From Solidesulfovibrio sp. (lineage in GTDB: Bacteria; Desulfobacterota; Desulfovibrionia; Desulfovibrionales; Desulfovibrionaceae): a DNA stretch of 46,378 nt. A model generated the notes under the pieces. It had not been told where the DNA came from and did not search any database. It was given only the letters and a program-made list of their open reading frames with translations. Positions 15,805-23,797 of this stretch are shown here, in pieces (position 1 is the first letter of the stretch; each line of letters starts with the position of its first letter). The stretch is taken from NCBI RefSeq assembly GCF_029978005.1, contig NZ_JARKOZ010000051.1, positions 1 to 46,378 of the forward strand. The letters are read 5' to 3'. A program made the translations under genes and the position numbers.

Positions 15805-17207
15805 GCGACTTCACGCCGCGCGTGCTGATCGTCGACGACCAGCCGGACTTCGCCCGGGGGCTCGCGCGGCTGCTCGCGCCCAAGCTCCCCGAGGCCAGGC
15901 TCGACCACGTCCTCTCCGCCGAGGCCGCCCTGGAGGACCTGCGCGCCCATCCCTGCGACGTGCTGGTCACGGACCTGCGCATGCCGGGGCTGTCCGGCCT
16001 GGAGCTGCTCACCCGGGCCCTGGCCCTGGAGGCGCGGCTGGGCGTGGTGCTGCTCACTGCCCACGGCGACATCGACACCGCCGTGGCCGCCCTCAAGGCC
16101 GGGGCCTACGACTTCCTGACCAAGCCCGTGGATTCGGAGCACCTGGCCCGGGTCGTCGCCAAGGGCCTGGAGCGGGCGGAACTTTTGCGCGAGAACCAGC
16201 GGCTGCGCGCCGCCGTCGCCGCCTGCGGCGCGGGCGACGGCCTGCTCGGCCAGTCCCCGGCCATGGCGCAAGTCAAGGAAGCCATCGCCGCCGTGGCCGG
16301 CTCGGACTACACCGTGCTCATCCGGGGCGAATCCGGCACGGGCAAGGAGCTGGCCGCCCGGGCCCTGCACAGCCTGTCGCGCCGGGCCGACGGGCCGTTT
16401 CTTTCGGTCAACTGCCCGGCCATCCCGGACCAGCTGCTCGAAAGCGAACTCTTCGGCCATGTGCGCGGGGCCTTCACCGGAGCCGAACGCGACCGGCGCG
16501 GCCTGTTCCTGTCCGCCAACGGCGGCGTCATCGTGCTCGACGAGATCGGCGACATCCCCATGAGCGTGCAGACCAAGCTTTTGCGCGTGCTCCAGGAACG
16601 CGAGGTACGGCCCGTGGGATCCAGCAAGTCCTCGCCCATCGACGTGCGCATCCTGGCCTCCACCAACCAGGACCTGGAAGCCAAGATCGCGGACAAGTCC
16701 TTCCGGGAGGACCTCTACTACCGCTTAAACGTCCTCACCGTGCGCATGCCACCCCTTCGCGAGCGACGCGACGACATACCGCTGCTCGCCACGGCCTTCC
16801 TGGCCCGGGCCTGCCGCGAGACGGGCATCGGCGAAAAGGAGTTCTCCCCCGAGGCCCTGGCCGCCCTGGCCGGCCGGGACTGGCCGGGCAACGTGCGGGA
16901 ACTGTTCAACTTCGTGCGCCGGCTCACGGTCTTTTGCCGCGGCGACGTCATCGGCCCCAAGGCCGTGGCCACGGCCGATCCGGACCAGTCCGACCCCAAC
17001 GACGGCGAGGACGAGGCCGGCATGGCCGCGCCCTACCTCGAAGCCAAGGCCCGCGTGGTGGACGCCTTCACGCGGCGCTACGTCGAACGCCTGCTCGGCC
17101 AGACGCGCGGCAACGTGTCCGAAGCGGCCCGGCTGTCCGGGTTGGAACGGGTGTCGCTGCAAAAGATATTGCGGCGGTTGGGAATCGCAGCGGAAGGCTA
17201 TCGCTGA
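15801..17207 (+). CDS. NtrC-family sigma54-dependent response regulator
   Basis: The 468-aa regulator has a receiver domain (VDDQPD, phospho-acceptor D58 in VTDLRMPG, K in LTKPVD). It is followed by an AAA+ domain with Walker A GESGTGKE, the sigma54-contacting GAFTGA loop and Walker B VIVLDEIGD. A C-terminal Fis-type helix-turn-helix ends the protein (GNVSEAARLSGLERVSLQKI). Its partner kinase is encoded directly upstream with an ATGA overlap and AGGAGGAGG before the start. Likely targets are the flanking transcription units, because candidate sigma54 promoters precede both the YeiH unit and the aldehyde oxidoreductase gene. Confidence 0.93.
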   Translation: MSDFTPRVLIVDDQPDFARGLARLLAPKLPEARLDHVLSAEAALEDLRAHPCDVLVTDLRMPGLSGLELLTRALALEARLGVVLLTAHGDIDTAVAALKAGAYDFLTKPVDSEHLARVVAKGLERAELLRENQRLRAAVAACGAGDGLLGQSPAMAQVKEAIAAVAGSDYTVLIRGESGTGKELAARALHSLSRRADGPFLSVNCPAIPDQLLESELFGHVRGAFTGAERDRRGLFLSANGGVIVLDEIGDIPMSVQTKLLRVLQEREVRPVGSSKSSPIDVRILASTNQDLEAKIADKSFREDLYYRLNVLTVRMPPLRERRDDIPLLATAFLARACRETGIGEKEFSPEALAALAGRDWPGNVRELFNFVRRLTVFCRGDVIGPKAVATADPDQSDPNDGEDEAGMAAPYLEAKARVVDAFTRRYVERLLGQTRGNVSEAARLSGLERVSLQKILRRLGIAAEGYR

Positions 17208-17565
17208 ACCGGCTGGCCGGCCCCGGCCGGCGGCAGCCGACCGGTCCGTTGCCCCATGCCGGGAGAGCCGCCTCCCCGTCATCCCGGCGTGCCCGTTGGC
17301 CCGATGCGCAGACGGCATTCGTCGTCCCAAGGCCCCCCTGGGCGCGACGCTCGCGCCATATCACAAAAGTTCTTTCACCGCCGGCCCGGCTCGCATTCGC
17401 CCCCCGACAGTCCGGGTCAGCACAACCGTGTAACATTTTGACCCAAATCGCTCCCGAACCGTCCCTTTTCTGCCCTCTGGGCAACCCCATGTAATATTTA
17501 ATTTAACACAATACTCTTTGCTCCCGTATCCCACCTTGCCCCTGCGCAACGGTCACGCCGGGCAC

Positions 17566-17591
17566 TGACGCCGTGTGCCGCACCGGCGTCA
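17566..17591. promoter_or_regulatory. Inverted repeat, candidate upstream activator site
   Basis: TGACGCCG (17566-17573) and CGGCGTCA (17584-17591) form a perfect 8-bp inverted repeat around a 10-bp centre. The midpoint is about 80 bp upstream of the start predicted from the sigma54-type promoter at 17632, the usual place for an NtrC-type enhancer. The 637-bp gap 17208-17844 holds no gene that I can see. Its first 200 bp are GC-rich, and AT-rich patches follow at 17490-17515 and 17598-17660. Confidence 0.45.
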
Positions 17592-17598
17592 TGCAGCT

Positions 17599-17619
17599 CT
17601 AATATCCTTATTTTATTAG
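17599..17619. promoter_or_regulatory. AT-rich inverted repeat next to the sigma54 promoter
   Basis: CTAATA (17599-17604) and TATTAG (17614-17619) are perfect inverted copies spaced by 9 bp, within the AT-rich patch just upstream of the -24 element. It could be an operator or a bending site. No regulator can be assigned. Confidence 0.35.
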
Positions 17620-17631
17620 GCATGGTCCGGA

Positions 17632-17646
17632 TGGATCACAACTTGC
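17632..17646 (+). promoter_or_regulatory. Sigma54 promoter candidate of the aldehyde oxidoreductase gene
   Basis: TGGATCACAACTTGC has TGG at -24 and TTGC at -12 with exact spacing, followed by an A/T tract (TATTTTTAAC). The predicted start is near 17658, about 190 bp before the coding start. It lies between an NtrC-type regulator gene and the oxidoreductase, with a candidate enhancer repeat at the usual distance. Confidence 0.6.
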
Positions 17647-17844
17647 TATTTTTAACTTAACTCGATCGTCCCACTCGGACCCACTGGCGCAGGGCGCGCC
17701 AAGCCGGCGACGGTCGGCCCGCGCCCGCCCATGTGCCGCGCCATCGGGAAAACGAATGGAGCGGGCAACGATCCATCGGAATCGACTTGAGGCGGATCGT
17801 ACGGCCGGCAAGGCCGAAAGACAAAAACACGCGTGGAGGCTGGT

Positions 17845-19572
17845 ATGCCGCAGTTCATCAGGATCGACATGGGGACGAAGACCGTCAAGACCGAGGCCTG
17901 TCCCGAACAGTACGCCGGATTGGCCGGCCGGGGGCTCACCTCGATCTTCGTCGCGGACGAAGTGAAACCGACCTGCCATCCCCTGGGCAAATACAACAAG
18001 CTCATCTTCGCCCCGGGCTTTCTCACCGGAACGAGCGCGGCCAACTCCGGCCGCCTCTCCTGCGGAGCCAAGAGCCCGCTCACCGGCGGCATCAAGGAGA
18101 GCAACACCGGCGGCACCTTCGGCCAGAAGATGGCCAAGATGGACATCAAAGCCATCGTCTTCGAGGGCCTGCCGACCGAGGACAAGTACTACGTCGTCAA
18201 GGTGACCATGGACGGCGTGACCATCGAGGAGGCCCCGGCCGAGACCATCGGCATGGGCAACTACGAGGCCATCAAGGTCCTGCAGGCCAAGTACGGCCCC
18301 AAGGTCGGCGTGGCCATCATCGGTCCGGCCGGCGAGATGCGCCTGACCGGAGCCAACATCTCCTTCGCCGATCCCCAGAGCAACATCCGCAGCGCCGGCC
18401 GCGGCGGCCTCGGCGCGGTCATGGGCTCCAAGAAGATCAAGGCCGTGATCATCGACGACACGGGCGCCAAGGGCGTGACCATCGCCCATCCCGAAGCCTT
18501 CAAGGGGGCTTCCAAGCGCTTCACCAACGCCCTGACCACCCACCCGGTCACGGGCCAGGGCCTGCCCAAGTACGGCACCAACGTTCTGGTCAACATCCTG
18601 AACGAAGCCGGCGGCCTGCCCACCAAGAACTTCCGCGAGGGCCGCAACGCCTGGGCCAACAACATCGGCGGCGAGACCATGGCCGCCACCATCGAGGCGC
18701 GCGGCGGCAAGACCACCCACGGCTGCCACGCCGGCTGCATCATCCGCTGCTCCCAGCACTACCACGACAAGGAAGGCAAGTACCTCACCAGCGGCTTCGA
18801 GTACGAGACCGTCTGGGCGCTCGGCGCCAACGGCTGCATCGACGACCTCGACGCCATCGCCTACGCGGACCGCGAATTCGACGACGTGGGCGTGGACTCC
18901 ATCGAAACGGCCGTCGCCGTCAACGTCGCCCAGGAAGCCGGCATCATCCCCTGGGGCGACGCCAAGGCCATGCTCGACCTGATCCTGGAGATCCGCAAGG
19001 GCACGCCGCTTGGGCGCATCGTCGGCAGCGGCGCGGCCGCCGTGGGCCAGATGTACGGCGTGACCCGGGTGCCGGTGGTGAAAAACCAGTCGATCCCCGC
19101 CTACGACCCCCGCGCGGTCAAGGGCGTGGGCCTGACGTACGCCACCACGCCCATGGGCGCGGACCACACCGCCGGCTACGCCGTGGCCACCAACATCCTC
19201 AAGGTCGGCGGCTTCGTCGACCCGCTCGGCAAGGAAGGCCAGGTGGAGCTGTCGCGCAACCTGCAAATCGCCACGGCCGCCGTGGACAGCACCGGCATGT
19301 GCCTGTTCATCGCCTTCGCCATCCTGGACATCGCCGATGGCTTCAACGCCCTGGTCGAGATGATCAACGCCAAGTACGACCTCGCCCTGACCGGGGACGA
19401 CGTGGTGGCGCTGGGCAAGACCATCCTCAAGGCCGAACGCGGCTTCAACCAGCGGGCGGGCTTCACCAACGCCCACGACCGGCTGCCGGAGTTCTTCGAG
19501 GAAAAGTGCGCTCCCCACGGCGTGACCTGGGACTTCACCGACGCGGAGATCGACGAGGTCTTCAACTTCTAG
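17845..19572 (+). CDS. aor: Tungsten-type aldehyde:ferredoxin oxidoreductase
   Basis: The 575-aa cytoplasmic enzyme oxidises aldehydes to carboxylates, with ferredoxin as the usual partner. It has the AOR N-terminal domain (GRLSCGAKSPLTGG, SAGRGGLGAVMGSKKIKA) and a cluster motif C294-x3-C298-x3-C302 (GCHAGCIIRC). A distal ligand, C486 in DSTGMC, completes the expected 4Fe-4S set. Spacing matches bacterial AORs and the length is close to the family norm of about 600 residues. The two pterins and W or Mo would come from the host moa/mo pathway. The start at 17845 has GGAGG 5 bp upstream. A strong terminator follows at 19638. Detoxification or reversible acid reduction are both possible. Confidence 0.94.
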   Translation: MPQFIRIDMGTKTVKTEACPEQYAGLAGRGLTSIFVADEVKPTCHPLGKYNKLIFAPGFLTGTSAANSGRLSCGAKSPLTGGIKESNTGGTFGQKMAKMDIKAIVFEGLPTEDKYYVVKVTMDGVTIEEAPAETIGMGNYEAIKVLQAKYGPKVGVAIIGPAGEMRLTGANISFADPQSNIRSAGRGGLGAVMGSKKIKAVIIDDTGAKGVTIAHPEAFKGASKRFTNALTTHPVTGQGLPKYGTNVLVNILNEAGGLPTKNFREGRNAWANNIGGETMAATIEARGGKTTHGCHAGCIIRCSQHYHDKEGKYLTSGFEYETVWALGANGCIDDLDAIAYADREFDDVGVDSIETAVAVNVAQEAGIIPWGDAKAMLDLILEIRKGTPLGRIVGSGAAAVGQMYGVTRVPVVKNQSIPAYDPRAVKGVGLTYATTPMGADHTAGYAVATNILKVGGFVDPLGKEGQVELSRNLQIATAAVDSTGMCLFIAFAILDIADGFNALVEMINAKYDLALTGDDVVALGKTILKAERGFNQRAGFTNAHDRLPEFFEEKCAPHGVTWDFTDAEIDEVFNF

Positions 19573-19637
19573 GGACCTGACGCAGGGCCGCGCGGGAAGC
19601 GGCGCGCCTCGCCCGGCGCGGCCCATAAAAGACACGA

Positions 19638-19680
19638 CGCGGGCGGACGGCAGGTCGCCGTCCGCCCGCGTTCCGTTTTC
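19638..19680 (+). terminator. Strong hairpin terminator after the aldehyde oxidoreductase
   Basis: A perfect 14-bp GC-rich stem (19638-19651 with 19657-19670, loop AGGTC) is followed by TTCCGTTTTC. It lies 66 bp beyond the oxidoreductase stop and before the MoaD-like gene, so the downstream gene probably gets only read-through or has its own promoter. Confidence 0.88.
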
Positions 19681-19794
19681 CGACAATCGGTTGCGCCCTG
19701 CCTTTCCATCGTGCAAGAATACGCCGTGAACCGGCCGGTCCGCCGGAGACGACGGAAGGAATTTCACGGCTTCAGGCAAAAGGAGGAACGAGAC

Positions 19795-20079
19795 GTGTCC
19801 GAGACGATCGAACTGCGCGCCTTCATGGGGCTTACCGACGTCTTCCGGCAGCGGGGCTGGGACAATCCGACGACGATCGACGTCCCGGGCGAAACCAGCG
19901 GACCGAAACTGCTCGCCCTGCTCGAGCTCCCCCGGGAGGCGGTGGAGGTCGTCTTCGTCAACGGCAAGGCCGCCAGCCCCGAGGCGGCCGTGGTCCGCGG
20001 CGGCGACCGGGTCGCCCTGGCCCCGCCGGGCGTGCCCGGGCCCTACCGGGTGCTGCTCGGATTTCGCAAGATGGGCTGA
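19795..20079 (+). CDS. MoaD/ThiS-family small protein linked to the aldehyde oxidoreductase
   Basis: The 94-aa ubiquitin-fold protein starts SETIELRAFMGLTDVFRQRG. It has the family core EVVFVNGKAASPEAAVVRGGDRVALAPP, typical of the MoaD-like proteins found beside AOR genes, which take part in pterin cofactor sulfur transfer. I chose the GTG at 19795 because AAAGGAGGAA lies upstream and the preceding frame is unlike the family. The C-terminus reads FRKMG: the usual Gly-Gly tail that is adenylated and thiocarboxylated is not present in that form. It may be a divergent carrier or a non-carrier partner. It converges on the next regulator gene. Confidence 0.8.
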   Translation: MSETIELRAFMGLTDVFRQRGWDNPTTIDVPGETSGPKLLALLELPREAVEVVFVNGKAASPEAAVVRGGDRVALAPPGVPGPYRVLLGFRKMG

Positions 20080-20085
20080 TTCCAA

Positions 20086-20115
20086 TTCGAAACATGACGT
20101 GGGTCGTGTTTCGAA
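20086..20115. terminator. Hairpin between convergent genes
   Basis: A 13-bp stem with one G-T wobble (TTCGAAACATGAC with GTCGTGTTTCGAA, loop GTGG) lies between the MoaD-like stop at 20079 and the regulator stop at 20167. Neither side has a long T tract. The position suits a bidirectional terminator. The perfect TTCGAAACA/TGTTTCGAA arms could also be a protein site. Confidence 0.5.
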
Positions 20116-20166
20116 ATACGGCGGCATCTCGAAACGGGACGAGGCGGCGGCCCCTCGCGGCCGGGC

Positions 20167-21510
20167 TCAGTCCAGGCCGTACTGCTTGATCTTGCGCCAC
20201 AGCGTGGTGCGCGGCACGTCGAGGATCTGGGCGGTCAGGCCCTTGTTGTAGCCCGTGCGTTCCAGCACCTTGGCGATGTAGCGCCGCTCCATCTCCTCCA
20301 GCGACACCAGCCCCTCGCCCTCCACGGAATCGAAGTCCATCTGGCGCAGGTCGGCCGGCAGGTCCTTGACGGCCAGCGTCTCCCCCTCGGCCAGGGCCAC
20401 GCCGCGCTCGACGATGTTCTCGAGCTCCCGCACGTTGCCCGGGTAGCTGTAGGCGGCCAGGATGCGCATGGCCTCGGGCTCGATGGCGGTCACGGCCTTG
20501 TGGAAGGCCAGGCTGTACTTCTCCAGGAAATGGGCGGCCAGGGGGGCGATGTCCTCCCGGCGCTCGTCCAGGCGCGGCAGGGGGATGGTCACCACGTTGA
20601 GGCGGAAATAGAGGTCCTCGCGAAAGGCCCCGGAAGCGGCCTCGTGCTTGAGGTCCTTGTTGGTGGCCGCCACGATGCGGATGTCGAGGTCGATGGGCTG
20701 GGTGCCGCCCACGCGCCGGATACGCCGCTCCTGGATGGCCCGCAGCAGCTTGACCTGCATGGAAAGCGGCATCTCGCCGATCTCGTCGAGAAAGACCGTG
20801 CCCCCGGCCGCCGACTCCAGAAGCCCGATCCGGGCGGCCGTCGCCCCGGTGAAGGCCCCCTTCTCGTAGCCGAAAAGCTCGCTGCTGATGAGCTCCTCGC
20901 TGAACGCCCCGCAGTTGAAGGACACGAAGGGCCGGTCCCGGCGGCCGCTCTGGCGGTGCAGCGCCCGGGCCACCAGCTCCTTGCCCGTGCCGCTGCCGCC
21001 GAGGATGAGCACGTTGCAGTCCACCGGGGCCACCTTGTCGATCATGGCGAAGACCTTGCGGATGGCCGGCGAGACCCCGATGATGGGCCGCTCGCCCGGC
21101 GCGCCGCGAAGGGCCTGGCGCAGGGCGGTGTTCTCGCGCTTGAGTTCCGCCCGCTCCAGGGCCGATTGGGCCAGATGGCGCACCTCCTCCAGCTTGACCG
21201 GCTTCTGGGCGTAGTGGAACGCCCCCTCCTTGACCGCCGCGATGGCCGTCTCGATGGTGCCGAAGCCCGTGATCACCACGACCTCCGTGGCCGGGGACAC
21301 GGACTTGACCGTCGGGATGAGCGCCACGCCGTCGCCGTCGGGCAGCATCAGGTCCAGGAAGGCCAGGTCGAAGGGCGCTTCGGCATGGCGGGCCAGGAAG
21401 GCCCGGCCCTCGGTGAAGGCCTCGACCTCGGCCCCGTCCTTGGCCAGGGCGCGGCTTAGGCGGTTGCAGACGATGGTCTCGTCGTCCACCACGGCGATGC
21501 GGGCTTTCAT
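20167..21510 (-). CDS. NtrC-family sigma54-dependent response regulator
   Basis: The 447-aa regulator has a receiver domain (VVDDET, D53 in FLDLMLPDGD, K in AQKPVK). Its AAA+ domain has Walker A GGSGTGKE, GAFTGA and FLDEIGEMP. A Fis-type helix-turn-helix lies at the C-terminus (NKGLTAQILDVPRTTLWRKI). Walker A starts GGSG rather than GESG, a small deviation. It overlaps the kinase gene upstream by 4 bp. The seven-gene unit starting at 23351 is divergent and has a sigma54-type promoter, so this regulator is its natural activator. Confidence 0.93.
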   Translation of the reverse strand: MKARIAVVDDETIVCNRLSRALAKDGAEVEAFTEGRAFLARHAEAPFDLAFLDLMLPDGDGVALIPTVKSVSPATEVVVITGFGTIETAIAAVKEGAFHYAQKPVKLEEVRHLAQSALERAELKRENTALRQALRGAPGERPIIGVSPAIRKVFAMIDKVAPVDCNVLILGGSGTGKELVARALHRQSGRRDRPFVSFNCGAFSEELISSELFGYEKGAFTGATAARIGLLESAAGGTVFLDEIGEMPLSMQVKLLRAIQERRIRRVGGTQPIDLDIRIVAATNKDLKHEAASGAFREDLYFRLNVVTIPLPRLDERREDIAPLAAHFLEKYSLAFHKAVTAIEPEAMRILAAYSYPGNVRELENIVERGVALAEGETLAVKDLPADLRQMDFDSVEGEGLVSLEEMERRYIAKVLERTGYNKGLTAQILDVPRTTLWRKIKQYGLD

Positions 21511-22961
21511 GTCGCGGCCTCCGGGGTTTCGCCGCCCGGCGGCGCGGCCGGGGTCACGGGACGGGGCGCGCCGGGCAGAAGCAGGCTGAAGGCCGCGCCG
21601 CCGAGGCTCGAGGCATCCACCCCGATGCGCCCGCCGTGGCGCTTGGCCAGGGAATAGGCCACGGCCAGCCCCAGCCCCGTGCCCTGGCCTACGCCCTTGG
21701 TGGTGTAGAAGGGCTCGAAGATGTGCTCGCGCGCCTCGGCGGGCACGCCAGGGCCTGAATCCTCCACGGTGAACCGCGTGGCCCCGCCCTCGTCCGCGGT
21801 CACGGCCAGGCGCACCGCGCCGCCGCGCGGCGTGGCCTGGGCGGCGTTTTGCAGCATGTTGACCAGCACCTGCTGGAGGCTTCGCAGGTCGCCGCGCACG
21901 TCCGGCAGATCCGGCGGCACGTCCAGGCTGAAGGCCAAGCCGGCGGCCTGCATCTGGTTTTTCACCAGGCTCGCGCTCGTGGCCGCGACTTCAAGCGGCG
22001 ACAGGGGCACCAGCGGCGGGCGCTCGGTGCGCGAGAAATCGAGCAGGTTGCGCACGATGTCCGCCGCCCGGTCGGCCTGGCCGGCGATGTCCTCCACGAG
22101 CTCCCGCCCCTCCGCGTCCAGGCCGGCGGCATGGTCCTCGCGCAGGGCGTCGGCGGTCAGGGTGATGTTGTTGATGGGGTTGTTGAGCTCGTGGGCCACG
22201 CCGGCGGTGAAGGTGCCGAGTGCGGCCATCTTGCGGGCCTGGAGCAAATGCTCCTGGTTCTCCTCCAGGTGGCGGGCCATGAGGTTGAAGGCCCCGAGCA
22301 GCCCGGCGATCTCGTCGCTGAGGCCATTTCGCACCGGTGCCGGGCGGAAGTCGCCCTCGCCCACGCGCCGGGTGGTCTCGCGCAGGAGCGCCAGGGGCCG
22401 CAGCACCCGGGTGGAGACCAGGGCCACCACGGCCACGGTCACGGCCAGGAACACCCCGGCGAAGGCGAAGGGCAGGGCCAGAGAACGGTCGATGGTCTCG
22501 TGGATGCGCCGGCGCTTGTCGGAGAGGAGCCGGGTGGCGAAGTCGGTCAGGGCCTTGCCCCGGGTGCGCACGGCCTCGGTCGCGGCGGCGTCGGGCGTGC
22601 CCGAGGCGGGCAACGCGGCCAGGGCCGTACGGTAGGCGGACAGGTCGTCCAGGAACTCGCGGTAGGCCCCGGGGCCGAGCTCCCGGTCCATGCCGCCGGT
22701 CAGGCCGCCGGCCAGCCGGTCCACGGCGTCGAGGTAGTCCAGCCCTTCGCGCAGGCTGGCCGCGTCGTGGTAGAGCAGGTAGTTCTTCTCGAAGCGCCGC
22801 ACCTCGAGGATGTCGCTTTGCAGCTCCTCGATGCGCTCGCTGACCAGGTAGCGCTCCCGCAGGGCCGACAGGCTCCCCAGGTGCAGCGCGGCCAGGGCGG
22901 CCACGGCGAAAAGGCTCGCCGCGAACACGAAAAGCATCTTCGATCGGATGGTGCGCAACAT
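21507..22961 (-). CDS. Membrane sensor histidine kinase with a periplasmic four-helix-type sensor
   Basis: The 484-aa kinase has a first membrane helix (MLFVFAASLFAVAALAAL, about residues 9-26). An all-helical periplasmic domain of about 130 residues follows (SERIEELQSDILEVRRFEKN and onward), resembling methyl-accepting or DAHL-type helical sensors. After the second helix (about 167-190) come HAMP, HisKA (GVAHELNNPINNITL) and HATPase (LQNAAQAT, DSGPGVP, GTGLGLAVAYS). The ligand is unknown. The ATG at 22961 directly precedes the first helix. Between this start and the Usp-like gene lie 389 non-coding bases (22962-23350), which carry a sigma54-type site at 23314. Confidence 0.9.
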   Translation of the reverse strand: MLRTIRSKMLFVFAASLFAVAALAALHLGSLSALRERYLVSERIEELQSDILEVRRFEKNYLLYHDAASLREGLDYLDAVDRLAGGLTGGMDRELGPGAYREFLDDLSAYRTALAALPASGTPDAAATEAVRTRGKALTDFATRLLSDKRRRIHETIDRSLALPFAFAGVFLAVTVAVVALVSTRVLRPLALLRETTRRVGEGDFRPAPVRNGLSDEIAGLLGAFNLMARHLEENQEHLLQARKMAALGTFTAGVAHELNNPINNITLTADALREDHAAGLDAEGRELVEDIAGQADRAADIVRNLLDFSRTERPPLVPLSPLEVAATSASLVKNQMQAAGLAFSLDVPPDLPDVRGDLRSLQQVLVNMLQNAAQATPRGGAVRLAVTADEGGATRFTVEDSGPGVPAEAREHIFEPFYTTKGVGQGTGLGLAVAYSLAKRHGGRIGVDASSLGGAAFSLLLPGAPRPVTPAAPPGGETPEAAT

Positions 22962-23313
22962 GCCGGTCGTCCTTGGCGGGCAAGCCCCGGGCTCGCCGTT
23001 TCTCCAGGCCCCCGCGGACGCCCTCGTCCGCCGGCCGGATTTCTCCCCGCGCCCCGGGGAACGCCGGCCAACGCAAGCCGCGCCCCGGTCGCCTTCGTCC
23101 GTCGCGCCGTCCTGGCAGCAAAGGCCATTCCAACCGCGACCGCCCGCCGGGCCGGGCTTTTTTCCCGGGCTCCGGCCGCGCCCGTCCCAGAGTGAAACAT
23201 CGCCCGGCCGGCTTGGCCAGGAACTTTTCAATCTGGAACACCGAATCCGCCATCTCCTTCCCCCGCTTCCAACAAATCCAGCGATGCCCGGGCGTTGCGC
23301 CGACGCATCGCCA

Positions 23314-23328
23314 TGGCCCGGGCGTTGC
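23314..23328 (+). promoter_or_regulatory. Strong sigma54 promoter candidate for the seven-gene PpsA-like unit
   Basis: TGGCCCGGGCGTTGC matches the consensus TGGCACG-N4-TTGC at ten of eleven fixed positions and has exact spacing. The same core (GCCCGGGCGTTGC) occurs 30 bp earlier at 23286-23298 but without the GG of the -24 element. The predicted start is near 23340, leaving only about 11 bases of leader that still include the GGGAGA ribosome site. Nothing else recognisable is in the 389-bp gap except GC-rich sequence and a T6 run near 23157. Confidence 0.65.
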
Positions 23329-23350
23329 TTAGACGGCCGGGGAGAAACCC

Positions 23351-23797
23351 ATGGAACGCATACTCGTCGGCATGACGCCCCGTCACGGGGCTTTCGCCGC
23401 CCTGACCCGGGCGCTGTCCCTGGCCAAGCGCATCGGCGCCAAGGTCCACGTGCTGTACGTGACCGAGGGCCCCGAGGACAACACGCGCGCCACGCCGCCC
23501 CTGGCCGCCGCCGACGACCGGGGGCGGGTGCGCCTGATGGTGGAGCGGGCCCAGGAAGAGGGGGTGGGCGTCGAATGCTTCGTGACCGAGGGCGACTTCG
23601 AGGAAGAGGTGATCCGGTTCGCCCGTGATCGCAGGATCACGCTCCTGGTGTCGGAATCGGCCGACGGGGAAGGGCGCGCATCGGAGCGGGAGGCCCAATC
23701 CCTGCGGCGCATCCTGCATGGCGTCTCCTGCCGGGTGGAGCTTGTGACCCCGCGCCGGGAGCCGAACGAAACACAAACGAAAGGTGAGGCGACATGA
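23351..23797 (+). CDS. Universal stress protein-like (Usp) protein
   Basis: The 148-aa single-domain protein has the Usp fold pattern: MERILVGMTPRHGAFAALTRALSLAKRIGAKV (split here only for description), then HVLYVTEG, an amphipathic helix, VECFVTEGDFEEEVIRFARD and LLVSESAD. The canonical C-terminal ATP loop GxxGx9GS is not visible, so it is closer to non-ATP-binding members. It is the first gene of the unit. Its stop overlaps the TauE start by 4 bp (ATGA). In this setting it may be a regulatory or sensor partner of the exporter or the PpsA-like enzymes. Confidence 0.75.
   Translation: MERILVGMTPRHGAFAALTRALSLAKRIGAKVHVLYVTEGPEDNTRATPPLAAADDRGRVRLMVERAQEEGVGVECFVTEGDFEEEVIRFARDRRITLLVSESADGEGRASEREAQSLRRILHGVSCRVELVTPRREPNETQTKGEAT

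Noticed and set aside
23073-23087. Possible sigma54 site on the minus strand before the 21507-22961 kinase
   Set aside because: It has GG and TTGC with correct spacing but lacks the T of TGG, and the rest of the -24 block is poor. GG-N10-GC is common by chance at this GC content.
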